Source: Halomonas shengliensis (GTDB lineage Bacteria > Pseudomonadota > Gammaproteobacteria > Pseudomonadales > Halomonadaceae). From it: 64,000 nucleotides of DNA. The notes below the pieces were generated by a model. The model searched no databases. It was not told the origin of the DNA and saw only the letters and a list, made by a program, of their open reading frames with translations. A program made the position numbers and the translations under genes. Below, piece by piece: positions 26,692 to 36,426 of this stretch; the stretch's first letter is position 1, and each line of letters starts with the position of its first letter. Where the stretch lies: NCBI RefSeq assembly GCF_900104135.1, contig NZ_FNIV01000003.1, positions 310,001 through 374,000 on the forward strand, in the 5' to 3' direction.

Positions 26692-27423
26692 TTACTGCCT
26701 TGCGGGAAGAAGACGGGCAAAGACGCTGTCCACCACCAGCGCCAGCAGGCCAATCATCAGCGCTCCCTGGAGGATGTAGGCGGTGTTGTTGTTGACGATG
26801 CCGGCGATGATGGGGGCACCGAGGTTGCTGGCCCCCACCGTTGCCCCCAGCGCCGCGGTGGCGATATTGACGGTGACCGAGGTACGGATGCCGGCCAGGA
26901 TCACCGGGGCTGCCAGCGGCAACTCCACCTGCCACAGCCGCTGCGCGCCCCCCATCCCCATGCCGCGGGCGGCCTCCTGCACCGCCGGATCAACCCCTTC
27001 GAGCCCCGCCAGGGTGTTGCGCACGATGGGCAGCAGCCCGTAGAGCAGCAGCGCCACGATGATCGGCCAGGTACCGAAGCCCAGCACAGGCACCGCCAGC
27101 GCCAGCACCGCCACCGGCGGGAAGGTCTGGCCCATGGAGGCGAACTGGGCCACCAGCGGCAGGAAGTCACGGCCGCCCGGGCGGGTGACCAGGATCGCCG
27201 CCCCCACCCCGATCACCACCGCCAGGCCCGAGGCGATGGCCACCACCTGGACATGGCGCACCAGCAGGGTCAGCAGGTCGGCCTGGGGATAGAGCACCCG
27301 ACGGGCGTCGGGCTCGCTCCAGCGCAGCAGCGGCTCGAGCCAGTCGCCGCCCAGCGCCAGGAGCAACAACAGCGAAAGCCACAGCAGCGGCGCGGCCCAC
27401 GCGTTCACCTGGCGGCCACTCAC
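26692..27423 (-). CDS. yehW: Osmoprotectant ABC permease YehW
   Basis: This is an inner-membrane permease (243 residues, about six helices) of the OpuC/Yeh type. The EAA loop is GVDPAVQEAARGMGMGGAQRLWQVELPLAAPVI, and the C-terminal segment GAPIIAGIVNNNTAYILQGA is specific to this family. It overlaps the ATPase gene by 4 bases. Gene order Z-Y-X-W matches E. coli, where the system imports glycine betaine with low affinity. Confidence 0.88.
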   Translation of the reverse strand: MSGRQVNAWAAPLLWLSLLLLLALGGDWLEPLLRWSEPDARRVLYPQADLLTLLVRHVQVVAIASGLAVVIGVGAAILVTRPGGRDFLPLVAQFASMGQTFPPVAVLALAVPVLGFGTWPIIVALLLYGLLPIVRNTLAGLEGVDPAVQEAARGMGMGGAQRLWQVELPLAAPVILAGIRTSVTVNIATAALGATVGASNLGAPIIAGIVNNNTAYILQGALMIGLLALVVDSVFARLLPARQ

Positions 27424-28376
27424 GATTCACCGCTCCCGTCGCGCCCCGCCCCGACGATGCGTCGCAACGACAGCTCGCCAATCGGCATCGCCTCGTCGTC
27501 CACCACCGCCAGGCGGTCGGCGTGCTCGCGAAACATCACCGCCAGTGCCTGACGCAGGGTGGCATCGCGATGCACCCGTGCCTGGGGAAGCAGGCGAGGT
27601 GACAGCGGCAGCATGCGCTCGGCGACCTGGGTGATGGCCGCCTCCTTCAGTCCGCGATCGTCGCCGCCCAACAGGGACGCCACGAAGTCGTCGGCCGGCG
27701 CGCGCAGCAGCGCCAGGGGCGTCCCCTGCTGGACGATGTGCCCCGCCTTCATCACTACCAGCCGGTCGGCCAGAGCCAGCGCCTCGTCCATGTCATGGGT
27801 GACAAACACGATGGTCTTCCTGAGTCGCGACTGCAGGTCGCGTAGCTCGGCCTGGAGTCCCTCCCGGGTGATCGGGTCCAGGGCGCCGAAGGGCTCGTCC
27901 ATCAACAGGATATCGGGATCCGCGGCCAGGGCACGCGCCACCCCCACCCGCTGGGCCTGGCCGCCGGAGAGCTGGGCCGGGTAGCGATCGGCGAACTGAT
28001 CCACCGGCAGGCCGAGCAGGCCCATGAGCTCCTCGACCCGCTCCCGCACGCGAGCGGCCGGCCACTTCAGCAGGCGCGGCACCAGGCCGATGTTGCGGGC
28101 CACCGTCCAGTGGGGGAAGAGGCCGGTGCTCTGGATGGCATAGCCGATGCGCCGGCGCAGGAGCCGACCGTCGAACTCACGAATGGGGCGGCCATCGATA
28201 TGGATCTCCCCCTCGTCGTGCTCGATCAGGCGATTGATCATGCGCAGGGTGGTGGACTTGCCGCAGCCCGAGGTGCCCACCAGGGCACACAGCTCACCGG
28301 GTTTGACGGTCAGCGAGATGGCGTCGACCGCCGTCTCGTCGCCGAAGCGCTTGGTGACGCCCTTGAGTTCGATCAT
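27420..28376 (-). CDS. yehX: Osmoprotectant ABC ATPase YehX
   Basis: This is the 318-residue ATPase of the importer. It has a Walker A (GTSGCGKST), an ABC signature (LSGGQAQRV), a Walker B (ILLMDEPFGALDP) and a switch His in VTHDMDEA. A C-terminal regulatory extension (about residues 245-318) resembles a single CBS-like repeat (RVHRDATLRQALAVMFREHADRLAVVDD). The start at 28376 has GGGAGGAG upstream and a 4-base overlap with yehY. The long upstream frame is a shadow of yehY. Confidence 0.9.
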   Translation of the reverse strand: MIELKGVTKRFGDETAVDAISLTVKPGELCALVGTSGCGKSTTLRMINRLIEHDEGEIHIDGRPIREFDGRLLRRRIGYAIQSTGLFPHWTVARNIGLVPRLLKWPAARVRERVEELMGLLGLPVDQFADRYPAQLSGGQAQRVGVARALAADPDILLMDEPFGALDPITREGLQAELRDLQSRLRKTIVFVTHDMDEALALADRLVVMKAGHIVQQGTPLALLRAPADDFVASLLGGDDRGLKEAAITQVAERMLPLSPRLLPQARVHRDATLRQALAVMFREHADRLAVVDDEAMPIGELSLRRIVGAGRDGSGES

Positions 28377-29554
28377 GGTGCTCCTCCCGGTGACGCCAGG
28401 CGGCGATGGTCCAGGCGACGTGCCAGTGCCCCGAGCAGGGCATCCGCGACCAACGCCATGGCGAGTATGGGCAGCGCCCCGAGCAGCACCAGGTCCATGG
28501 CCGCCTGGCCCAGTCCTTGGAAGATGAAGGACCCCAGCCCCCCTGCCCCAATCAGCGCCGCCACCGCGGTCAGCCCGATGGCCTGCACCGTGGTGATTCG
28601 CACGCCCTCGATCACCACCGGCAGCGCCAGAGGCAGGCGCACCTGGCGAAAGACCTGGCCACGCCCCATGCCCATGCCTCGCGCGGCCTCCAGCACACCG
28701 GGATCCACCTCGGAGAGGGCCACATGGGTGTTGCGCACCATGGGCAGCAGGCTGTAACCGAGTAGGGCGAGGAAGGCGGGCGCCCAGCCGATGCCGCTCA
28801 CGCCGATCGCCGAGAGCCAATCGAAACGCGCCGCCAGCCAGGCCAGCGGCGCCAGCAGCAGACCGAACAGGGCCAGGCTTGGGATCGTCTGCAGGAAGTT
28901 GAGCACCGCGAAGCCCAGACGCTCGACGCGCGGGCTCTGGCGCATCGCCAGGGCGATCAGTGCGCCCAGTACCAGACTCGCTCCCACGGCACCACCGACC
29001 AGCAACAGGTGGTCGACCACCGCTTCCAGGAAGTCACCGCGGCGCCCATCCAGTTCCTGACCGAGCGCCAGCGAGCCGAGCCAGGCCCCCTGCAGCCACC
29101 AGGCCGTCGCGACCACCACAGGCAGCAGCGCCGCCCGCCACCCCACCAGCGCCAGCCGGGAGCGCAGCTCGATCAGCATCAGTGACAGCCAGAACAGCGA
29201 CAGCCACCAGGCCGCACCGATGCCAAGCCTCGCCTGGGGCAGCTCGGGATCCACCAGCCACTGGGAGGCGATGGCCAACCAGCCGGGCAGCGCCATCAAC
29301 AGGAGCAGTACCAGCGCCAGGGCCAAGTGGCATCGAACCCTATCGAGGCGCCGCGAAAGCGCCATCAGCGCCACCAGCGGCAGGCAGGCCAACAGCGCCA
29401 GCGGCCAACCCAGCAGGTCGGTGGCCGTATGGGCGGTGCCGGGTACGATGCGATTGGGCGCGACGCTCGCCAGAGGCAACGCCAGCCAGGTCGCCGTCGC
29501 CACCAGCGACAGCGCCATCACCACGCGATTGAGCGGCGCCTCCCTGCGCGACAC
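28373..29554 (-). CDS. yehY: Osmoprotectant ABC permease YehY
   Basis: This is a larger permease of 393 residues. Extra N-terminal membrane segments (about residues 10-165) precede the standard permease core. That extra half is a hallmark of YehY (385 residues in E. coli). The core has the EAA loop EVDPGVLEAARGMGMGRGQVFRQVRLPLALPVV, much like that of YehW, as expected for a heterodimeric channel. It lies 3 bases from yehZ. Confidence 0.9.
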   Translation of the reverse strand: MSRREAPLNRVVMALSLVATATWLALPLASVAPNRIVPGTAHTATDLLGWPLALLACLPLVALMALSRRLDRVRCHLALALVLLLLMALPGWLAIASQWLVDPELPQARLGIGAAWWLSLFWLSLMLIELRSRLALVGWRAALLPVVVATAWWLQGAWLGSLALGQELDGRRGDFLEAVVDHLLLVGGAVGASLVLGALIALAMRQSPRVERLGFAVLNFLQTIPSLALFGLLLAPLAWLAARFDWLSAIGVSGIGWAPAFLALLGYSLLPMVRNTHVALSEVDPGVLEAARGMGMGRGQVFRQVRLPLALPVVIEGVRITTVQAIGLTAVAALIGAGGLGSFIFQGLGQAAMDLVLLGALPILAMALVADALLGALARRLDHRRLASPGGAP

Positions 29555-29557
29555 GGA

Positions 29558-30484
29558 TTACGGCTCCGAGCTATCGAGGGCCAGGGTGTCCAGGTAATCC
29601 GATGCCACATCCGCGGGGGGACGGCCGTTGACGGCCACGTCGCCGTTCAGCGACTGCAGGGTCTCCAGGTCGAGCGACGCGAAGACCGGCGCCAGCGCCG
29701 CCTCGATGCCCGGATAGGCCTCGAGCACCTCGGCGCGAACCACCGGCGCCGGCTGGTAGACCGGCTGGACCCCCAGGGTGTCATCGAGTACCACCAGGTC
29801 CAGCGCCTTGAGGCCGCCGTCGGTGCCGTAGGTCATGGCGGCATTCACGCCGCTGGTCTGCTGGGCGGCGGCGCGCATGGTGGAGGCGGTGTTGCCACCG
29901 GAGAGGACCAGCAGCTGGTCGTCATCCAGGGTGAAGCCATAGGCCTCCTGGAAGGCGGGCAGGGCCTGGGGAGACTCGACGAACTCGGCGCTGGCGGCGA
30001 ACTTGAACTCGCCGCCCTCGTCCAGGTAACGGGCCAGGTCCTCGAGGCTCGCCAGCTCATGCTCACGGGCCAGCTCGCCACGCACGCTCATCGCCCAGGT
30101 GTTGTTGGCGGAGGCCGGCGTCAGCCACACCAGGCCATTCTCGGCATCCAGCTCACGCACCTTCTCATAGGCCGCGTCGGCGTCGTGCCAGACGTCGCTG
30201 TCGGTCATGTCGAAGAAGAAGGCGCCGTTGCCGGTGTACTCGGGATAGAGGTCGATCTCGCCGGCCAGCAGCGCCTCGCGCACGATGCTGGTGGCCCCCA
30301 GCTGCAGGCGCGACTCGACGGGAATCCCCGCCGCCTCCAGGCGCTGAACGATCAACTCCCCCAGCACCGAGCCCTCGGTGTCGATCTTGGACGAAACGGT
30401 GACGGGCTCCTGGGCGTACAGGGGCGAGGCACCCAGCGAAACGGCGGCGGCGAGGGTGGCGAAGGAAAGCAGGGCGTGTCGCAT
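29558..30484 (-). CDS. yehZ: Osmoprotectant-binding protein YehZ/OsmF
   Basis: This periplasmic binding protein begins with a signal peptide ending PLYAQEPV (cleavage near residue 25). The mature start VTVSSKIDTEGSVLGELI, the DLYPEYTGNGAFFF motif and the QQTSGVNAAMTYGTDG stretch closely match E. coli OsmF/YehZ. The length, 308 residues, is the same as in E. coli. It is the first gene of yehZYXW, which imports betaine-type solutes, a useful trait for a halophile. Confidence 0.92.
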   Translation of the reverse strand: MRHALLSFATLAAAVSLGASPLYAQEPVTVSSKIDTEGSVLGELIVQRLEAAGIPVESRLQLGATSIVREALLAGEIDLYPEYTGNGAFFFDMTDSDVWHDADAAYEKVRELDAENGLVWLTPASANNTWAMSVRGELAREHELASLEDLARYLDEGGEFKFAASAEFVESPQALPAFQEAYGFTLDDDQLLVLSGGNTASTMRAAAQQTSGVNAAMTYGTDGGLKALDLVVLDDTLGVQPVYQPAPVVRAEVLEAYPGIEAALAPVFASLDLETLQSLNGDVAVNGRPPADVASDYLDTLALDSSEP

Positions 30485-30581
30485 GGCGAAATACCACCTG
30501 GCGAGTCATGGATGTACGCTGAAGTATAAGGAAACATGGGAATACCTGCAGTGTCCCACCGCCAACGCACAGGATGCCGCC

Positions 30582-31550
30582 ATGCCCACCGACGCCCTGC
30601 CCCTGCTGGATCGCTGCCGCCACCCGCTGGTGCGCGACCTGGCCTGGGTGCTGCTGGTGCCCGACCTGATCCGCATGCCCTGGCCGGGACGCCCCGGCCG
30701 CGACATCCTGGGCCTTGAGGATGACGAGCGCGCCGCGCGCTGGCTGGACACCCTGGAGGCCTGGCCACAGCCGCTGGAGCGCTGCATCGGCAACGCGCTC
30801 AAGGGGCGCATGGGGCTCTATCACGAGCGCCTCTGGCAATTCCTGCTGGGCTGGGCGCCGGGGACCGAACTGCTCGCCCACAACCTGCGCATCCTCGAGG
30901 GCAAGCGCACCCTGGGCGAGCTGGATCTGCTCTATCGGGAGGGAGATAACGAGGCGATCGTCCACCTGGAGGTGGCCATCAAGTTCTACCTGGGGCTGAC
31001 CGAGGGGCCAGGCGATGCCGAGAGCCAGGCGCGCTGGATCGGCCCCGGGGGCGCCGACAGCCTGGCCGGCAAGCGCGAACACCTGCACCGCCATCAGCTG
31101 CGCCTCGCCGATCACCCCGCGGCCCGGGAGGCCATCGTCGCCCGCCTGGGCGCCAGTCGAGTCGGCGCCGACCGCCCCTGGCGCCTCATTCCTCGGGTGG
31201 CAATCCCCGGGGTGCTGTTCACCCCCTGGCACCGCCCCCTGCCGCCACCCCGCGAGGCGACCGCCGATCATCTGCGCGGCCACTGGCTCTTCTGGCAGGA
31301 CTGGCATCGCTTCCGGGCATCCCTACCCCGTGGCACTCAAGGCGCCTGGCTCACCAAGCCCCACTGGCTCGCCCTTCCCCGAACCGAATCGCTGCTTGCG
31401 CTCGATGAATTGGCCAGCCGCCTCGCCGAGCACTTTCGCCAACCCGCCACTCCGGTGCAGATCGCCCTCTGGCACCCCGACGCCGGCTGGCGACGCCTCT
31501 TCGTGGTCTCCGACGACTGGCCGCGGCAGATCCCACTGCCGCCGCGATGA
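30582..31550 (+). CDS. DUF1853 family protein
   Basis: This protein of 322 residues has no characterised function. The pattern TLGELDLLYREGDNEAIVHLEVAIKFYLG (about residues 108-136) is the conserved core of the DUF1853 family. Its acidic/Lys residues (E..D, E.K) resemble the metal-binding core of PD-(D/E)XK nucleases, which I note as a similarity only. The start at 30582 has AGGA upstream; the longer frame overlaps yehZ. It is divergent from yehZ and convergent with hipA. Confidence 0.75.
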   Translation: MPTDALPLLDRCRHPLVRDLAWVLLVPDLIRMPWPGRPGRDILGLEDDERAARWLDTLEAWPQPLERCIGNALKGRMGLYHERLWQFLLGWAPGTELLAHNLRILEGKRTLGELDLLYREGDNEAIVHLEVAIKFYLGLTEGPGDAESQARWIGPGGADSLAGKREHLHRHQLRLADHPAAREAIVARLGASRVGADRPWRLIPRVAIPGVLFTPWHRPLPPPREATADHLRGHWLFWQDWHRFRASLPRGTQGAWLTKPHWLALPRTESLLALDELASRLAEHFRQPATPVQIALWHPDAGWRRLFVVSDDWPRQIPLPPR

Positions 31551-31565
31551 TGCCATCCGCGACGA

Positions 31566-32828
31566 CTACCACGACGCCGCCCGTCGACACTGTCTGGCAA
31601 TGTGGTGGCGCTGCTGCTGGAGCCTGCTCCAGCCGCGCTCACTCATGCCTGCGTCCAGCAAGGCATCGAGCAACGCCTGCGAGGCGAGCAACGCTTCCAG
31701 GCGTTCTACCAGCCTGGCTATCTCGCGTCTGACGAGGGGATAGCCGAACCCACACTCCCGCGCAAAGGCTTGCCAGTCTCGGGACAGCAGTTGCTGCGAA
31801 TTCGCCTGCTCACCGACGGTAAAAGCCAGACCGGGGTGGTAGCCAAGCACCAGGGTACCCACCAGGTCGTAGGCCGGCGCGACTCGCCAGCGACCACGAT
31901 CGTCCTGAAGCAGCGAAATATTCTTGGCATGCCCGTCGGTATTACCCACCAGCACGTTGAAGATCTGCCAGCGCAGCAAATGCAGCAAAGAAGCGGCACT
32001 GGGCCGACACGCCTGCCGAGCCGTGGCCACGCAATCGGCAAAGCGTGGCCCGCTGGGCACCTGATACTTGTCGACCCGCGAGAGCCCCATGGCCTGGCAG
32101 AAATCCTCCTGATGGATTCGACGCAGTCCGGGGGTGCCGATGCCGTCCCTGTCGTAACGCTCCACGAGAAGGTACCAGTGCCCTTCTACCTCACCCACCG
32201 TTGTTAGCGGACACGCCAAGCCCGCCAGCCGGGCGAGGGTATTCAGGAACAGCTCGTTGAGGATGACCAGGTCGCGTCCGTCCACGGCAAACTTCAGGAT
32301 GTGCGACGAGGGTGTGCTCCCGCCCGGCAGCTTGATCACACCCTCCTCGACCAACACCGGAATCTTGTCCTGGGCTCCCGCCAGGGAGAGCCGAGGTGGT
32401 GCTACATCGCCCATCAACGCATAGCGATCACGGAAGGCGGCCCACTGGGCGAGCCTCTCCGGTGGCATGGGTGTTGCCTCCCACTCCCGTGTCGGATAGC
32501 GGTCCGGCGGCAGGATCGTCAAGGCACCCGCACAGTCACCGCCGATGGCTTCCAGCAAGGCGAAGTCGTCGTCGGGAATCGCCAACCGTTTGAGCAGAGC
32601 CGTCCGCGCCTGCTCCTCCGGCAGCAGGTTGCCAAACCAGCGGTGAGCGGTCTGCTCCTCTGGCAACCAGGCTTTCTGCTCCAGCGGCAGGCTAGAGGAG
32701 ATGGCGTGTCCCGTATCGAGCCAGGATGGGGCATACTCGAAGCCCATCAGGCGCTCCCCCTGGCCACGCCAAAGGGTGCCGACGCGACGCTCCTCGCGCC
32801 AGACATGCAACGTATCCTGGCGTTTCAC
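31566..32828 (-). CDS. hipA: HipA-family serine/threonine kinase toxin
   Basis: This is the toxin of the hipBA pair. Characterised HipA phosphorylates glutamyl-tRNA synthetase and induces dormancy. The family elements can be read: the N-terminal subdomain with ISSSLPLE, SLAGAQDK with the autophosphorylation-type Ser at about 148, and ATP-binding Lys about 179 in HILKF. The catalytic loop is GNTDGHAKNISLL (Asp about 298) and the metal-binding Asp about 321 is in YDLVGT. The length, 420 residues, is close to E. coli HipA (440). It overlaps hipB by 4 bases. All catalytic residues are present, so it is probably active. Confidence 0.88.
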   Translation of the reverse strand: MKRQDTLHVWREERRVGTLWRGQGERLMGFEYAPSWLDTGHAISSSLPLEQKAWLPEEQTAHRWFGNLLPEEQARTALLKRLAIPDDDFALLEAIGGDCAGALTILPPDRYPTREWEATPMPPERLAQWAAFRDRYALMGDVAPPRLSLAGAQDKIPVLVEEGVIKLPGGSTPSSHILKFAVDGRDLVILNELFLNTLARLAGLACPLTTVGEVEGHWYLLVERYDRDGIGTPGLRRIHQEDFCQAMGLSRVDKYQVPSGPRFADCVATARQACRPSAASLLHLLRWQIFNVLVGNTDGHAKNISLLQDDRGRWRVAPAYDLVGTLVLGYHPGLAFTVGEQANSQQLLSRDWQAFARECGFGYPLVRREIARLVERLEALLASQALLDALLDAGMSERGWSRLQQQRHHIARQCRRAASW

Positions 32829-33079
32829 GACGCCAGCGCCTCAGGCGGCTTGGCCGTAAGCTCGATCCCCAACGTATCCAGCACCTTGAGCACTCGTACC
32901 AGGCTGCAGGTCTCTCGACCGTTCTCGAGCTCACTCAGGAAGCGAATGCTTAGCCCGCAGAGGCCGGCCAGGGTCTCCAGCGTCAATCCCTGCTGTTTGC
33001 GGACCCGGCGTATCAGCTGCCCCAATACGAGGGCATCGCGCACAGGAACGTCAAGCGCTTCACCGGCATGTGTGTCCAT
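32825..33079 (-). CDS. hipB: HipB-type antitoxin and repressor
   Basis: This 84-residue Xre-type DNA-binding antitoxin has a helix-turn-helix at about residues 24-75 (TLETLAGLCGLSIRFLSELENGR). The start at 33079 is set by AGGAGG at a good distance. The open frame continues far upstream, but that part runs through the operators and is not coding. Three operator-like palindromes lie upstream, at spacings that suggest cooperative binding. Confidence 0.88.
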   Translation of the reverse strand: MDTHAGEALDVPVRDALVLGQLIRRVRKQQGLTLETLAGLCGLSIRFLSELENGRETCSLVRVLKVLDTLGIELTAKPPEALAS

Positions 33080-33098
33080 GACGAAATGTCCTCCTGAT

Positions 33099-33116
33099 CT
33101 TTCCCTAAAGGGAAAG
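33099..33116. promoter_or_regulatory. hipBA operator O1 (perfect palindrome)
   Basis: CTTTCCC-TAAA-GGGAAAG, a perfect 7-bp inverted repeat with a 4-base spacer, centred 28 bases before the hipB start and just upstream of its ribosome-binding site. Confidence 0.75.
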
Positions 33117-33148
33117 ATAACAGCAAGGTGCTCATCGTTGCCAGATTT

Positions 33149-33164
33149 TATCCCGCCAGGGAAA
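33149..33164. promoter_or_regulatory. hipBA operator O2
   Basis: TATCCC-GCCA-GGGAAA, same layout as O1 with one mismatched pair. Its centre is exactly 49 bases from that of O1. Confidence 0.65.
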
Positions 33165-33197
33165 AATGAAAGGAAAGGCGGAGTTCTGTCTGAAATT

Positions 33198-33213
33198 TTT
33201 CCTTGGCGGGAAA
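33198..33213. promoter_or_regulatory. hipBA operator O3
   Basis: TTTCCT-TGGC-GGGAAA, same layout with one mismatched pair. Its centre is again 49 bases from O2. It ends 5 bases from the cysS terminator stem. Confidence 0.65.
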
Positions 33214-33217
33214 ACCA

Positions 33218-33262
33218 AGACGCCCGACTCCCCTGCACATCGGTTTAGGGAGCCGGGCGTCT
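33218..33262 (-). terminator. cysS terminator
   Basis: A 15-bp stem (AGACGCCCGACTCCC against GGGAGCCGGGCGTCT on the + strand, one G.T pair) with a 15-base loop. On the minus strand it is followed by TTGGTTTT. It lies 33 bases past the cysS stop and would end the glnS-cysS transcript. Confidence 0.75.
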
Positions 33263-33295
33263 GTTGGCGCTAGTCATCGCGCTTGCGGATTGCCT

Positions 33296-34714
33296 TCAGG
33301 TTTCGGGCCTCTCGAACACCCAGCCGGTGCCTTTGCGGGAATCCTTGAGGATGATGCCAAGGGCGGCGAGCTCGTCGCGAATGGCGTCGGCGGCGGCGAA
33401 GTCCTTGGCCTGCTTGGCCGCGGCGCGCTCGTCGATCTTCGCCTGGATCTCCGCCTCCGAAAGCGGCAGCTCACCGGCGCCCGCCTTGAGGAAGGCCGCC
33501 GGGTCCTGCTGCAGCAGCCCCAGGATGCCCCCCAGGCGCCTGAGCTCGGCGGCCAGCGCCGGGGCCTCTCCGGGTGCCTCCTTCTTCGCCCGGTTCAGCT
33601 CCCGGGCCAGGTCGAAGAGCACCGAGAGCGCCTCGGGGGTATTGAAGTCGTCATCCATGGCGGCGGTAAAGCGCGCCTCGAACCCCGGCGACGCCTCGCC
33701 ACCCAGTGTCGACACGCCCTCCAGGGCCACCCCTTCGAGAGCGTTATAGAAGCGCTCCAGCGACTTGCGGGCCTCGGCCAGGGAGTCCGGCGAGTAGTTG
33801 ATGGCACTGCGGTAGTGGCTGGCCACCAGCAGGTAGCGCACCACCTCGGGGTCGTGGTGCTCGAGCACCTCGCGGATGGTGAAGAAGTTGCCCAGCGACT
33901 TGGACATCTTCTCGTGGTTCACCCGCACCGCCCCGGCGTGCATCCAGGTGTTGACGAAGGGCTTGCCGTTGGCTGCCTCCGACTGGGCGATCTCGTTCTC
34001 GTGGTGCGGGAAGGTGAGGTCCGGCCCGCCACCGTGGATATCGAAGGTCTCACCCAGGCAGCACTTGGACATCGCCGAGCACTCGATATGCCAGCCGGGA
34101 CGCCCCTCGCCCCAGGGCGAGGGCCAGCTCGCCTCGCCGGGCTTGGCCGCCTTCCACAGCACGAAGTCAAGCGGGTCCTCCTTGTGCTCGTCCACCTCCA
34201 CACGCGCGCCCGAGCGCATCTCGTCGAGGTCACGGTTGTTGAGCTTGCCGTAGCCCTCGAAGCGGCGCACCCGGTAGTAGACATCGCCGTTGTCCGCCGC
34301 GTAGGCGTAGCCCTTGTCGATCAGCGTCTCGATCATCGTCAGGATGTCGTCGACATGCCGGGTCGCGCGGGGTTCCTGGTCCGGCGGCAGCACGCCGAGG
34401 CGCGCCTCGTCCTCGTGCATCGCCTCGATCATGCGCTCGGTGAGCGAGGCGATCGACTCGCCGTTCTCGTCGGCGCGACGCAGGATCTTGTCGTCGATGT
34501 CGGTGACGTTGCGCACATAGGTGACATCAAAGCCGCGCTGGCGCAGGTAACGGGTGATGACGTCGAAGGCCACCATCACCCGGGCGTGGCCCAGGTGGCA
34601 GTAGTCATAGACGGTCATGCCGCACACGTACATCCTCACCTTCCCCGGCTCGATGGGGGTGAAGGCCTCCTTGCGACGGGTCAGCGTGTTGTAGATCTGC
34701 AGGTCGGCGCTCAC
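33296..34714 (-). CDS. cysS: Cysteinyl-tRNA synthetase
   Basis: This class I synthetase charges tRNA-Cys. The HIGH-type motif is CHLGHAR (about residues 39-45) and the KMSKS motif is intact (KMSKSLGNF). The zinc ligands are Cys about 31 in YVCGMTVYD, Cys in IECSAM, and the HHENE stretch. The length is 472 residues, slightly longer than the 461 of E. coli. Its start overlaps the glnS stop by 4 bases, so the two synthetases are translationally coupled; ppiB lies beyond them, divergent. Confidence 0.95.
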   Translation of the reverse strand: MSADLQIYNTLTRRKEAFTPIEPGKVRMYVCGMTVYDYCHLGHARVMVAFDVITRYLRQRGFDVTYVRNVTDIDDKILRRADENGESIASLTERMIEAMHEDEARLGVLPPDQEPRATRHVDDILTMIETLIDKGYAYAADNGDVYYRVRRFEGYGKLNNRDLDEMRSGARVEVDEHKEDPLDFVLWKAAKPGEASWPSPWGEGRPGWHIECSAMSKCCLGETFDIHGGGPDLTFPHHENEIAQSEAANGKPFVNTWMHAGAVRVNHEKMSKSLGNFFTIREVLEHHDPEVVRYLLVASHYRSAINYSPDSLAEARKSLERFYNALEGVALEGVSTLGGEASPGFEARFTAAMDDDFNTPEALSVLFDLARELNRAKKEAPGEAPALAAELRRLGGILGLLQQDPAAFLKAGAGELPLSEAEIQAKIDERAAAKQAKDFAAADAIRDELAALGIILKDSRKGTGWVFERPET

Positions 34715-36426
34715 GCTCCCCCCTTCTTCTGCGCGTCTTGGTTCTGAGCTGCCTTCTTCTGGACCTTGGCCCAGCTGTCCTTGAGGCTCACGGTACGGTT
34801 GAACACCCGCTTTCCGTCGCGACAGGCGTGGCGGTCGGCGCAGAAGTACCCCACCCGCTCGAACTGGAAGCGGCTCTCGGGGGCGACCTCGGCCAGGCTC
34901 GGCTCGCCGATGGCCTGGCAGACCACCAGCGACTCGGGGTTGAGGTGCTCAAGGAAGTCGGCGTCCTTGTCCCGGTCCGGCTGCTCCTCGAGGAAGAGGT
35001 TGTCGTAGAGGCGCACCTCCATGGGCACACCGTGCTCGGCGCTCACCCAGTGGATCACCCCCTTCACCTTGCGGCCCTCGGGGTTCTTGCCCAGGGTGTC
35101 GAAGTCCACGGAGCAGCGCAGCTCGCGGATCTCGCCGGCATCGTCCTTGATCACCTCGTCGCAGCGGATCACGTAGGAGTTGCGCAGACGCACCTCCTTG
35201 CCCGGCGCCAGGCGGAAGAACTTCTTCGGCGGCTCCTCCATGAAGTCGTCCTGGTCGATGTAGAGCTCACGGGTGAAGGGAATCTTGCGCACCGGCATGT
35301 CATCCCGTGCCGGGTGACCAGGGACCTCGTAGGTCTCCTCATGGCCCTCGGGCACATTGGTCAGTACCACCTTGAGGGGCTTGAGCACCGCCATGGCGCG
35401 CGGCGCGTTGTCCTCGAGGTCGGAGCGGATGGCGTGATAGAGCATGGCGATGTCCACCAGGCCACCGTCGGCGCGGGTCACCCCGATCATCTCGCAGAAC
35501 TTGCGGATGGAGGCCGGGGTATAGCCGCGGCGGCGCATCCCGGAGATGGTCGGCAGGCGCGGATCATCCCAACCATCGACGATACCCTCGTCCACCAGCA
35601 GCTTGAGCTTGCGCTTGGAGGTCAGGGTGTAGTTGAGGTTGAGCCGAGCGAACTCGATCTGGCGGGGCTTCGCCGGCACCGGCAGGTTCTCCAGGAACCA
35701 CTCGTAGAGCGGACGATGATCCTCGAACTCCAGGGTACAGATGGAGTGGGTGACCCCTTCGATGGCGTCGGACTGGCCATGGGTGAAGTCATAGGAGGGG
35801 TAGATCTTCCACTTGTCGCCGGTCTGGTGGTGATGCGCATGACGGACGCGATAGAGGATCGGGTCGCGCAGGTTGATGTTGGGCGAGGCCATGTCGATCT
35901 TGGCGCGCAGTACCTTCTCGCCCTCGGCGACCTCGCCGACGCGCATGCGCTCGAGCAGCTCGAGGTTCTCCTCGGGGCTGCGCTCGCGGTAGGGGCTCGG
36001 CCGTCCCGGCTCGGTCAGGGTACCGCGATACTCGCGGATCTCGTCCGGTGAGAGGTCGTCCACGTACGCCTTGCCCTCACGGATCAGGTGCTGGGCCCAG
36101 GCGTAGAGCTGGTCGAAGTAGTCGGAGGCGAAGCGCACCTCGCCGGCCCACTCGAAGCCCAGCCAGCTGACATCCTCCTTGATGGCGTCGATGTAGGCCT
36201 GCTCCTCCTTGGCCGGGTTGGTGTCATCGAAGCGCAGGTGACAGTCACCACCGAACTGCTCGGCGAGCCCGAAGTTGAGGCAGATCGACTTGGCGTGACC
36301 GATATGCAGGAAGCCGTTGGGCTCCGGCGGGAAGCGGGTCACGATCTTGCCGGTGCGACCGGCCTCGATCTCCTCGCGGATCTGGTTGCGGATAAAGTTC
36401 GGCGCGCTGGTGGTTTCGGTGGACAT
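34711..36426 (-). CDS. glnS: Glutaminyl-tRNA synthetase
   Basis: This class I synthetase charges tRNA-Gln directly. The N-terminal HIGH motif is [16 protein letters not shown] (about residues 32-47). The KMSKS-type motif is [10 protein letters not shown]. The [24 protein letters not shown] stretch and the C-terminal anticodon-binding barrels (from about 345) are typical. The length is 571 residues against 554 in E. coli. It is the first gene of glnS-cysS. Confidence 0.95.
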   Translation of the reverse strand: MSTETTSAPNFIRNQIREEIEAGRTGKIVTRFPPEPNGFLHIGHAKSICLNFGLAEQFGGDCHLRFDDTNPAKEEQAYIDAIKEDVSWLGFEWAGEVRFASDYFDQLYAWAQHLIREGKAYVDDLSPDEIREYRGTLTEPGRPSPYRERSPEENLELLERMRVGEVAEGEKVLRAKIDMASPNINLRDPILYRVRHAHHHQTGDKWKIYPSYDFTHGQSDAIEGVTHSICTLEFEDHRPLYEWFLENLPVPAKPRQIEFARLNLNYTLTSKRKLKLLVDEGIVDGWDDPRLPTISGMRRRGYTPASIRKFCEMIGVTRADGGLVDIAMLYHAIRSDLEDNAPRAMAVLKPLKVVLTNVPEGHEETYEVPGHPARDDMPVRKIPFTRELYIDQDDFMEEPPKKFFRLAPGKEVRLRNSYVIRCDEVIKDDAGEIRELRCSVDFDTLGKNPEGRKVKGVIHWVSAEHGVPMEVRLYDNLFLEEQPDRDKDADFLEHLNPESLVVCQAIGEPSLAEVAPESRFQFERVGYFCADRHACRDGKRVFNRTVSLKDSWAKVQKKAAQNQDAQKKGGA

